Shown here: piece by piece, positions 49,606 through 57,837 of the stretch
How the letters are laid out: each line of letters starts with the position of its first letter
How positions within the stretch are numbered: position 1 is the stretch's first letter
NCBI RefSeq assembly: GCF_012927305.1
Contig: NZ_JABBGH010000001.1
Location: 1,860,001 to 1,924,000, forward strand
Reading direction: 5' to 3'
From: Hymenobacter polaris
GTDB lineage: Bacteria > Bacteroidota > Bacteroidia > Cytophagales > Hymenobacteraceae
Length of the DNA stretch: 64,000 nucleotides
Position numbers and translations under genes: made by a program
The notes under the pieces: generated by a model
The model's database searches: none
Told to the model about the DNA's origin: nothing
What the model saw: the letters and a program-made list of their open reading frames with translations, nothing else

Positions 49606-50517
49606 TCAGTTGAACGAGGCCCGAAATTCCAGCGGCGAGCAGCCGGTCTTGGCCTTGAATAGTTTGCTGAACGACTGCAAGTGCTCGAAGCCCAGCTGGT
49701 AGGCGATTTCGCTGACCGTGAGGCTGGTGGCCGACAGCTGCTCCTTGGCCTTGGCCAGCAGCCGCTCGTGAATGTGCTGCTGCGTGTTCTGGCCGGTGAG
49801 CACCCGCAGCAGGCTGCTCAAGTACTTGGGGGAGGTGTGCAGGCACTCCGCCACGTACTGCACCGTGGGCAGGCCGCGCTGGGCCAGGTCGGCGCGGTCG
49901 AAGTAGGCCCGCAGCAGCGCGTCGAGCCGGGTCAACACCTCGTGGTTGGCTTTCTCGCGGGTCAGGAACTGGCGGTGGTAGTAGCGGTCGGCGTAGCGCA
50001 GCAGGCTTTCGAGCTGCGCCACAATGATGGGTTTGCTGAACTGGTCGAGCGTAGCCTGGTACTCCTGGTTGAGCGCCGCGATGACGCCCAGGATGGTGGC
50101 CTCCTCGCGGGCCGACAAAAACAGCGCCTCCCGCAGCCCATAGTCCCAGAAATCGTACTGCCGGATGGTGGTAGCCAGCGGGGTCTGCCACAGGAAATCG
50201 GGGTGGATGTACACCGCCCACCCCGATTTCTCGGCTTCCTCCGTCGCGTCGGCCACGGCCACGCTGAACACCTGGCCGGGGGCTAGGAAGGACATAATGC
50301 CCTCGTTAAAATCAAACGGCTGCTGCCCGTAGCGAATGCGAAAATTACGCATGCGCTTGACCGAGAAAGCGTAGAAGTCCAGCACGAGGTTCTCCGGCTC
50401 CTCGCCGGGCCACAGCGGCGGCACGGTGCCCACGTCTACCACGCTCAGCAGCGGGTGCAGCGGCGGGGGCAGGTGCCGGAACTCGTGGAACTCGCTGATG
50501 GTGGCGAAGCGCTTCAT
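49606..50517 (-). CDS. AraC-family transcriptional regulator
   Basis: 303 residues with the same plan as the 44178 gene: sensor half (PENLVLDFYAFSVKRMRNFR; MSFLAPGQVFSV) and AraC DNA-binding half (TVQYVAECLHTSPKYLSSLL; LTVSEIAYQLGFEHLQSFSK; CSPLEFRASF). Its start overlaps the stop of the upstream reductase gene by 4 nt (ATGA), so the two form a coupled operon. Convergent with the Tet(X)-like gene. Confidence 0.92.
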   Translation of the reverse strand: MKRFATISEFHEFRHLPPPLHPLLSVVDVGTVPPLWPGEEPENLVLDFYAFSVKRMRNFRIRYGQQPFDFNEGIMSFLAPGQVFSVAVADATEEAEKSGWAVYIHPDFLWQTPLATTIRQYDFWDYGLREALFLSAREEATILGVIAALNQEYQATLDQFSKPIIVAQLESLLRYADRYYHRQFLTREKANHEVLTRLDALLRAYFDRADLAQRGLPTVQYVAECLHTSPKYLSSLLRVLTGQNTQQHIHERLLAKAKEQLSATSLTVSEIAYQLGFEHLQSFSKLFKAKTGCSPLEFRASFN

Positions 50518-51488
50518 GCCGGCTCGTCTTCGGGGTGAATTTGCAGCACCAGCTTGCCCCTGGTGCGCCAGGTCTGGCTGGCGCGGTGCGCCTCGGCCAC
50601 CTGCTCCAGCGGGAACACCTGGCTGACGAACACCTTGACTTGCCCCGCATCAATGAGCTGGGCGATTTCGGTTAGCCACTCGCCCCGCGCCTGGTTATTC
50701 GACAGCTCGCCCGTGGCTTGCTGCTTCGCCAGGGCCGCTTGCATGGCCTCGTCAAACGGCGCATCGAGGTTCACCGTCACGAAGATACCGCCGGGCTTCA
50801 GGGCCGGCACGACTTTCACCCGCTCAGCATTGTCGCGCACGGGCGAGGCTTCCAGCACCACGTCCACGCCGCGCACCAGTTCGCCCACCGGTTGGGTGCG
50901 GTAGTCGAGCACCTCATCGGCCCCTAGCCCGCGCACGTAGTCGAGGTTGGCGGCCGACGCAGTGGCGATGACGTAGGCGCCCTTAGCCTTGGCAAACTGC
51001 ACGGCGAAGCCGCCCACCCCGCCCGAGGCCCCTTGGATGAGGATGCGCTGGCCGGCTTGCAGCCTGCCCTGCTCGAAGAGGGCCGTCCAGGCCGTGAGGC
51101 CGGCCAGCGGCACCCCGGCCGCCTCCACAAAGCTGAGGCTGCGGGGTTTTAAGGCAAACTGGCTGGCGCGGGAGGTAAGGTACTCGGCGTAGCTGCCGTC
51201 GCCAGGGAAGTTCGGCTCACCGTACACGGCATCGCCGGGCTGGAAGGTGGTTACATCGCGGCCCACGGCCGCCACCACGCCAGCCGCATCCCAGCCTAGG
51301 GTCAGGGGCAAGGTCAGATGGGCGTGCAATACGTCATTGCCGCCCTCGCGCACCACCCAGTCGGCGGGGTTCACGCCACTGGCATACACTTGCAGCAGGA
51401 TTTCGTCGGCCGCCGGCTCGGGCCGGGCTACGTCCTCTACGCGCAGCACCTCGGGACCGCCAAACTCGTGGATTCTCACTGCTTTCAT
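50514..51488 (-). CDS. NADP-dependent quinone/zinc-type oxidoreductase (MDR family)
   Basis: 324 residues, medium-chain dehydrogenase/reductase without zinc ligands, of the quinone-oxidoreductase type. MKAVRIHEFGGPEVLRVEDV start, SGVNPADWVVREGG, a DAVYGEP segment, the NADPH motif GASGGVGGFAVQFAKAKGA near residue 150 and the C-terminal HRASQTWRTRGKLVLQI. The start was set at the family Met (51488), dropping 9 codons. First gene of an operon with the AraC gene. A promoter-like AACTTTG lies about 30 nt upstream. Confidence 0.9.
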   Translation of the reverse strand: MKAVRIHEFGGPEVLRVEDVARPEPAADEILLQVYASGVNPADWVVREGGNDVLHAHLTLPLTLGWDAAGVVAAVGRDVTTFQPGDAVYGEPNFPGDGSYAEYLTSRASQFALKPRSLSFVEAAGVPLAGLTAWTALFEQGRLQAGQRILIQGASGGVGGFAVQFAKAKGAYVIATASAANLDYVRGLGADEVLDYRTQPVGELVRGVDVVLEASPVRDNAERVKVVPALKPGGIFVTVNLDAPFDEAMQAALAKQQATGELSNNQARGEWLTEIAQLIDAGQVKVFVSQVFPLEQVAEAHRASQTWRTRGKLVLQIHPEDEPA

Positions 51489-52100
51489 AACAGGTTGGGT
51501 TGATTGACAAGGCAAAGTTCCGCCGCGCTGCCGGGCCGGGGCTTAACCAAAATGCTCATTGTTTAAGCCAAAACGCCATCGAGCATAAATTTGAGAGAAC
51601 TATATTCCCTGCCGGACTAGTAGCCCCTAGGGCCATCTGGGACTAGTAGACGGATTGCCCCGGGGGTACTACTCATCAAGTCATTGAACCATAGATTACT
51701 AAAAGCTGGCTACGAGCAAGAGATAGCGCGGTAATCGCTTAAGTTGCTCTTCCTATGGGTACGTAATCCAATATGGTCTCTGGTAGTTGTGCTTGGTGGT
51801 GTCGAAACACGCCTTATTTCCACTGAGAAGGCGTTTTCATGAGTAGTCCAAACGTAGTTCAACGTACGTTCTAGCACTCGAATGCGGGAAATGTTTGACC
51901 TGTTCTGGTGCGCTGAGGTGTAGGAAACGTAGTTAGTGGATTTCGTAATAAAGGTCGTCAGCCATTTCAAGCAGGATGGCTCGCCTTATTGCCCAATTCT
52001 GTCTCCCTCAGTTAGACCACTTCAGTACCGCACGGTTAATGTCCTATGTTAGTTAGCACGGTTTGTCGGCTTCGCAGCCTTCTGGGGCGGCGCCCCCGGC
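51489..52100. other. Gene-free stretch
   Basis: No recognisable gene; a minus-strand open frame of 86 codons (51710-51970) lacks features. Base composition is lower in GC than the flanks. CCTAGG sites reappear at its edge (51297, 51628). Confidence 0.5.
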
Positions 52101-52694
52101 TCAGTCGCCCGGCGGCGGCTGCCAAACTGCGTGGGCTTTTGCCGCCAGGTCGGCGATGGCAGCAAGCCGGCGCTGGCGGGTAGCGGGGCGCCGGGCCAGT
52201 ACCAGCCATTGCAGCAGATTACGCCGGTCGGTGCGCGAGAGGCTGGCAAAAAAGTCGGCGGCGGGCGGCTGGGCTTGCAGGGCAGCCGCCAGGTCGGCCG
52301 GCACTATTAATTGCTCCACCTCGTCGAGCAGCGTCCACGAGCCATCCTGGCAGGCCGCCTCGATGCGGGCCAGCCCAGCCGGGGCCATTTGGCCGGTAGC
52401 CAGCAGGTGCGCAATCTTGGTTTTATTTACCCGCGACCACCCGCTGCCGGGCTTGCGCGGCCCAAAGTAGCTGAGGTAGCGGTTGGCATCCAGCGGCCGG
52501 CCCTGCCCATTTATCCACCCGAAACACAGGGCCTCGTCGGTGGCCTCGCTCACGCTGATAGTCGGCTGGCCGGTTGCCTGGCGGTAGTACACCAGCCAGA
52601 TGCCGGTGGGCTCGGCGTGGTGGACTTGCAGCCAGGCCCGCCACTCGGCCTGGTTGGTGGGAGTGAAGGTGAGCAGGGATTCCAACGGTTTCAT
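52101..52694 (-). CDS. YdeI/OmpD-associated family protein
   Basis: 197 residues. Starts with a segment typical of the YdeI-like family (EWRAWLQVHHAEPTGIWLVY), then ATDEALCFGWINGQGRPLD, YFGPRKPGSGWSRVNKTKIA and a C-terminal PADFFASLSRTDRRNLLQW-type bacteriocin-protection domain. Cytosolic; biochemical role unknown. Monocistronic. Confidence 0.88.
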   Translation of the reverse strand: MKPLESLLTFTPTNQAEWRAWLQVHHAEPTGIWLVYYRQATGQPTISVSEATDEALCFGWINGQGRPLDANRYLSYFGPRKPGSGWSRVNKTKIAHLLATGQMAPAGLARIEAACQDGSWTLLDEVEQLIVPADLAAALQAQPPAADFFASLSRTDRRNLLQWLVLARRPATRQRRLAAIADLAAKAHAVWQPPPGD

Positions 52695-52742
52695 GGGCAG
52701 CAGTTAACAGTAGTACAAGCGAGTGAATAGACAGCGGCTTAC

Positions 52743-53630
52743 CTACTGCGCGAACGCCCGAATAGCCGCGCAGATTTCATCGGGGGCGTTTTCCTGAATG
52801 AAGTGCTTGGCCTGCGGCAGCAGGCATACGCGGTGCGCGGGAAAATACTGCTGCAAGCGCAGGCGGTCGGGCTTGCGAAAGGCGCCATCGGCCTCGCCCC
52901 ATACCACCAGGGCCGGCTTGTCGCGCAGCCGGGCCAAGCCGGTTTCCACCTCCGCTAGGTAAGCGCGGCTGCCGGTGATTTCCTTCGGGAAAATCCAGGT
53001 GGGCAGCCGCGCGGCCGGCGTGGAAAACGGCCCTAGGTACGCCGCCAACTCGGCGGGCGTGAGCTTTCGGTTGATGCCGGCCGGAATGAGCCAGCGGGCC
53101 AGCGCGTTGTAGCGCGTGATGAGCCAGCGGGCCAGGCGGCCGCCGAATAGCTTGGAGAAGATGGTCAGGCCCGCTGAACCCGTGGCCGGCCAGGCGAAGG
53201 TGTTGCCCAAAATGAGCGAGTGCACCAGCTCGGGCCGGCGCCCGGCAAAGCCCAGCCCGATAGGACCACCCCAGTCCTGCACCATAATACACAGGTCGCG
53301 CAGGCCGAGCTGCTCAACTACTTGCTCCACGAGGTGGGAATGCTCGCGCGGGGTGAAGCCGTAGCCCGGTCCCGCCGTGCTGAGCCCAAAGCCAGGGTAG
53401 TCGAGCGCGATGCAGCGAAAATGCGGGGCCAGCTGCCGCACCAGGTGCCGATAGAGAAACGACCACGTTGGGTTGCCGTGCAGCAGCAGCAGGGTGGGGC
53501 CCGTGCCCTCGTCAAGGTAGTGCAGCGTGTGGCCTTCGATGGTTAGCCAGCGGCTGGTAAAGGGAAACAGGCGGCGGTCGAGCCAGGCGGGCGTCGAGTT
53601 GGGTTGGCCTAGGGTGTGCGCGGAAGACAT
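52743..53630 (-). CDS. Haloalkane-dehalogenase-like alpha/beta hydrolase
   Basis: 295 residues. The lid-containing alpha/beta hydrolase shows the oxyanion segment LLLHGNPTWSFLYRHL, ALDYPGFGLS, the nucleophile elbow VQDWGGPIGL with Asp (as in haloalkane dehalogenases, in place of Ser), LVVWGEADGAF (acid), and LPQAKHFIQENAPDE (His). These are the haloalkane dehalogenase features; halide-binding Trp is present next to the Asp. Natural substrate unknown. Start at Met before SSAHTLG; a longer frame from 53705 trimmed. Confidence 0.88.
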   Translation of the reverse strand: MSSAHTLGQPNSTPAWLDRRLFPFTSRWLTIEGHTLHYLDEGTGPTLLLLHGNPTWSFLYRHLVRQLAPHFRCIALDYPGFGLSTAGPGYGFTPREHSHLVEQVVEQLGLRDLCIMVQDWGGPIGLGFAGRRPELVHSLILGNTFAWPATGSAGLTIFSKLFGGRLARWLITRYNALARWLIPAGINRKLTPAELAAYLGPFSTPAARLPTWIFPKEITGSRAYLAEVETGLARLRDKPALVVWGEADGAFRKPDRLRLQQYFPAHRVCLLPQAKHFIQENAPDEICAAIRAFAQ

Positions 53631-53765
53631 AGCGGGCGGCAGTAAGTGGAAAAGAAAAGCACCATGAACTCGCCCGGCAGTGGCAAGGCCCTGCGTTTGT
53701 GCCAACCGGACAGAAAGCGGACGCGGCAGCGGGTGGCCATTGCACCCGCTGCCGCGTCACCGCCC

Positions 53766-54182
53766 CTACCGTAGCGCGGCCAGGAGAAGGCAGGTGAGGG
53801 TGATGCCGACCAGGTGGTAGCTGCTGGTGATGGCGCTGTAGAGGAAGGGCTGCGGGATATTGGGGTTAATGGCGATGTTGGTGGTATTGGCCACTAGGTA
53901 GCCCACGCCCACTACTACTGCTAGGCCTAGCGCGTCGCCGTAGCTGGCAATGTGCAGCGCCTGAAACAGGAGCGCCGTGGCCAGCACGGAAACCAGCACG
54001 CACACGCCCGGCCCCACGACAAACAAAGCTGACTGGTTTTGGAGCGTTTCGTGGGCCTTGCCCAGCGACACCTTGTAGGGCTGCGGAAACAGCACTAGGT
54101 ACCACAGGGCCCCGAGCAGGTAATAGGCAACAAAGGCGGCCAGTACACTCAGCCAGTGGATGTTGGACACGACGTTGAACAT
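53766..54182 (-). CDS. DUF1761-family membrane protein
   Basis: 138 residues with four transmembrane helices: an opening NIHWLSVLAAFVAYYLLGAL and LWYLVLFPQPY, then VLVSVLATALLFQAL, ALGLAVVVGVGYLVANTTNI and SYHLVGITLTCLLLAALR. Pattern and length match DUF1761. Function unknown. A GACCTTTG box lies 50 nt upstream of the start (54233-54240, minus strand). The WYL regulator gene lies 66 nt upstream on the same strand. Confidence 0.88.
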   Translation of the reverse strand: MFNVVSNIHWLSVLAAFVAYYLLGALWYLVLFPQPYKVSLGKAHETLQNQSALFVVGPGVCVLVSVLATALLFQALHIASYGDALGLAVVVGVGYLVANTTNIAINPNIPQPFLYSAITSSYHLVGITLTCLLLAALR

Positions 54183-54232
54183 AGAAAAAGAAGGAAAAAA
54201 GGACCAGCCAGCACCCTTGCTGCACTGCTCTA

Positions 54233-54240
54233 CAAAGGTC
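54233..54240 (-). promoter_or_regulatory. GACCTTTG promoter-like box
   Basis: Minus-strand octamer identical to those before the 41551, 42496, 46036 and 46260 genes; serves the DUF1761 gene. Confidence 0.4.
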
Positions 54241-54248
54241 CGCGCCAC

Positions 54249-55235
54249 CTATGACAGCCCTGTGTCAGCATTGGAAGCCGGCGGGCAAAAAAAGTGGTGC
54301 GCCTGCTGCGCCAGCTCGCATAAGTGCGTCCGTAGCGCGGGCGGCTCGACCACCGTTACAGCCCCGGCGTAGGGCAGTAGCCAGGCCGCCAGGTAGGGCA
54401 ACGAGCCCAGGTACAACGTCATTTCGACGCTGCCATCGGGCAGGGTTTGCTCGTGCGCCCAACCGTACTGGCGCTTGGTATCGTGCAGGCGCTGCGCCAG
54501 GCTACGGGATGTCTGCGCCAGCTGCAGGCGCACGACCACCTTCTTGCGCTGCGAGGTGTTGGCCCGGTCGGCCCAGTACTGCCGTAGCGTTTCGGGGCGC
54601 GGGGCAAAGACCTCGGGGCTTAGTACTACCTGCTGCATGCGGTCGAGGCGGAAGTTGCGGAAGGCCTGCCGCAGCCGGCAGTACGCCACCACGTGCCAGT
54701 GCTGGGTCAGATACAGCCCAATCGGCTCGATGTCGCGGGGCGTCGCCGGCTCGGTGGCGCTCGCTTGGTACTGGATATGGACCAGCTGGTGCGTAGCGAC
54801 AGCTGCCACCAGCTGCTGGTAGGTGCTGGACTCAGGGAACTGCTCGGTGGGCCGCACCACCTGGATGTGGGGCGTCAGCGCAGCCAGGTAGTCGCGGTCA
54901 GGGCGGCGCAGTACGGCGCGCAATTTGTCCATCGCGGCCCCGCTGAGCTGGGCCGTGGGCGCATCCGTGAGGCGGGTGGCCAGCTTCTCGGCCGTGAGCA
55001 GCGCCGCCGCTTCCTCCCGGGTGAACATGACCGGCGGCAAACGGTAGCCTTCGGCCAGCGAATAGCCTATTTTGGGCTCGCCAAGGAGCGGCACGCCGGC
55101 CAGCTCCAGCGTGCGGATGTCGCGGTAGATGGTGCGCAGACTCACCTCAAACCGGGCGGCCAGCGAGGGGCCGCTCACCACCCGCCGGGTTTGCAGCTGA
55201 ATGAGAATGGCGACGATGCGGTCAAATCGGTTCAT
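54249..55235 (-). CDS. WYL-domain (YafY-type) transcriptional regulator
   Basis: 328 residues. N-terminal DeoR-like helix-turn-helix (FDRIVAILIQLQTRRVVSGP; FEVSLRTIYRDIRTLELAGV), then a WYL domain with IGLYLTQHWHVVAYCRLRQA, FRNFRLDRM and a C-terminal wing. Typical of regulators controlling a neighbouring enzyme or membrane protein; the DUF1761 gene directly downstream is the likely target. A perfect -7 box TAGTTTTG lies at 55291-55298 on the minus strand. Confidence 0.92.
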   Translation of the reverse strand: MNRFDRIVAILIQLQTRRVVSGPSLAARFEVSLRTIYRDIRTLELAGVPLLGEPKIGYSLAEGYRLPPVMFTREEAAALLTAEKLATRLTDAPTAQLSGAAMDKLRAVLRRPDRDYLAALTPHIQVVRPTEQFPESSTYQQLVAAVATHQLVHIQYQASATEPATPRDIEPIGLYLTQHWHVVAYCRLRQAFRNFRLDRMQQVVLSPEVFAPRPETLRQYWADRANTSQRKKVVVRLQLAQTSRSLAQRLHDTKRQYGWAHEQTLPDGSVEMTLYLGSLPYLAAWLLPYAGAVTVVEPPALRTHLCELAQQAHHFFCPPASNADTGLS

Positions 55236-55290
55236 ACAGGCGTTAGCAGCAACCGACGGATGAGCCAGGCTCGCCGCCGTTACAGGCGAC

Positions 55291-55298
55291 CAAAACTA
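55291..55298 (-). promoter_or_regulatory. -7 promoter box of the WYL regulator gene
   Basis: TAGTTTTG (minus strand), perfect to TAnnTTTG, 55 nt before the ATG. Confidence 0.45.
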
Positions 55299-55395
55299 CC
55301 CGTTTCTTGGTTGCTAAACGTAGGAGTTAGGCAGCCGCGCCCTTGTTTAATCGTCGAAGCAGCATGCAGTACGTCACGGACAGTTTTTACGCCCC

Positions 55396-56155
55396 GCCAC
55401 TCATTACCTGACCCTGCTCGACGACGTGCCCCTGTACTACGTCAGCCACGTGGGCGGCTTTTTGTTCGTGTTCGATGCCCACGCCATCCGCGACATCCGC
55501 CTGCTGAAGGGCGACTTCCCGGCCCGCTACGGGGGCCGGCTCTCGGCCATGCTAGACGTGCGCCTGAAGGAAAGCAACAAGCAGCAGCTCAGTGGCCACG
55601 CCGGCCTAGGGGTGCTGGCCACCCACTTCTCGCTCGAAGGCCCGCTGAATAAGGGCCGCACCACCTCCCTCGTGTCGGCGCGGCGCGGCAACCTGGACTT
55701 GTTTTCGCGCGTGGCTAGCTCGCTTGACTCCGAGGGGGCCAGCGTGATGGGCTACTCGTTCTACGATGCCAGCGCCAAGCTCAGCCACCAGCTCGCGCCC
55801 CGCGACTAACTGCTGGCGGCCTTTTACCTGGGCGGCGACCGGCTCTTCGTCACGCAGCGGCTCCAGACCACGCCCGTGCCGGGCGGGGAGCTGCGCTACC
55901 AGGCCGGCAGCGACCTGCGCTACGGCAACGCGCTAGCCTCCCTGCGCTGGCAGCGCACGCTTACGTCTCAACTCTTCGGCCGCGCCACGCTCGCCGCTAC
56001 CGCTACGCCAATGAGCTGAGCTACCAGGCCTAGGATTCCTCGCCGGGCGCGCCGCTGCGCGAGGACAGCCGAGCCAGCTTCACCTCGGGCGTGCAGGACG
56101 TGCTGCTCAAGGCCGACTTCGACTACTACCCTCGGCCGCGCCTCAAGCTGGCCTG
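55396..56155 (+). pseudogene. TonB-dependent receptor, internal fragment
   Basis: Plug-domain sequence YLTLLDDVPLYYVSHVGGFL, KGDFPARYGGRLSAMLDVRL and then first barrel strands (LATHFSLEGPLNKGRTTSLV; VMGYSFYDASAKLSHQL). A TAA at 55807-55809 interrupts it, after which LLAAFYLGGDRLFVTQRL continues; further frame changes occur near 55980. N-terminus (signal, carboxypeptidase-like domain) and most of the barrel are missing; the 3' side runs into transposase sequence at about 56160. Confidence 0.82.
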
Positions 56156-56159
56156 GCTC

Positions 56160-57080
56160 CGCCAAGACCTGCCTTACGCCCAAGGTATCCCCTCGCATAA
56201 CACGGTAAACCGCGTCATGAGTCTACTGGACTTGCGCCAGGTCGAGCGCTGCTCGGTGCAGTGGAGTACCCGCACGGTGCGGCTGCCCGGCGGCACCCAC
56301 CTAAGCGTCCCTGCGCCGTTCAGTTACGGCCTAGCAGGCGCAGACGGCGCACGCCCAGGGCGGGCACACGCCCGTGACGCTGCTGCACGCCTGGTGCGAT
56401 GAAGCTGGCGTGTGCCTGGGCCAGTACGAGACGGCAGTCACCAGCCAACGAACCGCGCGTACTGCTGGCCCTGCTCGGTGTGCGCGGCTGCGTGATGAGC
56501 GCCGATGCGGGTTTCACCCAGCCCTCGACAGCCGCCGCGCTCACGCAGGCCGGGGCCGACTACGTACTGGCGCTCAAGGGCCGCCAGCGCCAGTTACCGC
56601 CGGCCGCACAACTGGCTTTCGCCCCAGCTCCGACGGTCGCTACCTAGCAAGCCCCAGCGGAGTTACCGCGTCACGCCCGCGTGAAAACCCGGTCATGCCG
56701 GGTGCTGCCGGCCAGCGTTTTACCGGAAGCATTGCGGGCGCAGTGGCCCCACCCGGCCGCAGCCCCAGGTGCCGAGCGCGGCCGAGCCGGTAACGCTCAC
56801 GCGCTACTACCTGAGTTCGCTAACGGTGCCGGCCGCCACGTTCATGCACGTAGTGCGCCGCCACTGGGGCATCGAGCATCACTTGCACTGGGTGCTGGAT
56901 GTGGTGCTGGGCGAGGACCAAAGCCGCAAGCGGGCGGAGCAAGCCGCCGCCAACTACGCCGCCATCCGCCAGCTGGTGCTGCGGCTCTTGCAAGCCTTAC
57001 CCGAGCGCATCAGCTTCCAGCACAAGCAGAACCCATGTGCCCTCAGCGACGAGCACCGCCACCGCTGCCTTCAATTTTAA
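56160..57080 (+). pseudogene. ISAs1-family transposase remnant
   Basis: Pieces in several frames: GIPSHNTVNRVMSLLD (56187-), GADYVLALKGRQRQ (near 56550), and an intact C-terminal end RYYLSSLTVPAATFMHVVRR, HWGIEHHLHWVLDVVLGEDQ, then RKRAEQAAANYAAIRQLVLR to the stop at 57078-57080. This is the H-repeat-associated/ISAs1 pattern. Multiple frameshifts and stops. The N-terminal part is missing at the junction with the TonB fragment. Confidence 0.82.
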
Positions 57081-57104
57081 TGCATTTACCTTAAGGGGCC
57101 CTCC

Positions 57105-57456
57105 CTATCCGTGGTTAGTTCGTGGAGCAGGGCCGGGTTGCCCCCCGCCGGATGGTATTTTGTGCCCCCACTGAGTGAGTTCCATCAGCAGCGGAAGCAA
57201 ACCCAGGCCTTTTTCCGTAAGGCGATAGGTGAACTTAGCTTTCTTGTCGGCGGTGACTTGCTTGGTCACCAAGCCTTGCGCTTCGAGCGTCGCGAGGATG
57301 TCGGTTGCCACCTTTTTGGGCGATTGTAGAAACTCGCCATACAGTCGATTTGCCTACGAAGACCATGTCGCGCAGAATAATCATCGTCCACCTATCGCCG
57401 AGCATAGCCAGCGAAAAGCTGATGGGATAGGTAGAACGGGGATTCTGGGTCTTCAT
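57105..57456 (-). pseudogene. HxlR-family transcriptional regulator, frameshifted
   Basis: Starts normally (MKTQNPRSTYPISFSLAMLG, DRWTMIILRDMVFVGKST), then one extra base near 57345 throws the frame; in the shifted frame YGEFLQSPKKVATDILATLE, AQGLVTKQVTADKKAKFTYR and LTEKGLGLLPLLMELTQWGH give the rest of a winged-helix HxlR protein. A few residues of the recognition helix region (DRL-type) also seem lost. Inactive unless the frame is corrected. Confidence 0.8.
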
Positions 57457-57490
57457 AAAAAAAGAGAGTTAATGCCACATCACGAGAACT

Positions 57491-57535
57491 GAGCTGCTGG
57501 TGGACGGCGGCTATGCCACGCATGCGTATAAATAA
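57491..57535 (+). pseudogene. Possible C-terminal stub of an SDR gene
   Basis: ELLVDGGYATHAYK followed by TAA is the common C-terminus of classical SDRs (VDGG motif). It lies next to the HxlR remnant, and HxlR genes often sit beside SDRs. Very short, so tentative. Confidence 0.3.
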
Positions 57536-57837
57536 GCGCTGGGGCAACCGTAAGCTTCTCACCAGCAATTAAGTAGTCAACCTGAGTGCGGGGTGGCGCC
57601 AGGCGTTACTTCCTTCGCGGAGGAGGGAACACTGCGGCGCTATCCTGCATTTTGGGTTAAGTAAGTAGCCACCCCGGCGCTTTCTCAAAGTCAGGCCGTC
57701 ACCAGCCTATACTACTTATGGCTAGCGCTTTATATAAGACAAGCCTACTAGCCTAGCGTCAGAGGCAGCGCAGTTTTGCTATACGTCCGGTGAGCATAGC
57801 CCAGTAGCTTCGGCAGCACAATCTGCCTTTCTGAGCT
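57536..57837. other. Gene-free stretch
   Basis: Nothing recognised upstream of the Lgt-like gene apart from a weak promoter-like CAGTTTTG near 57770. Confidence 0.5.
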
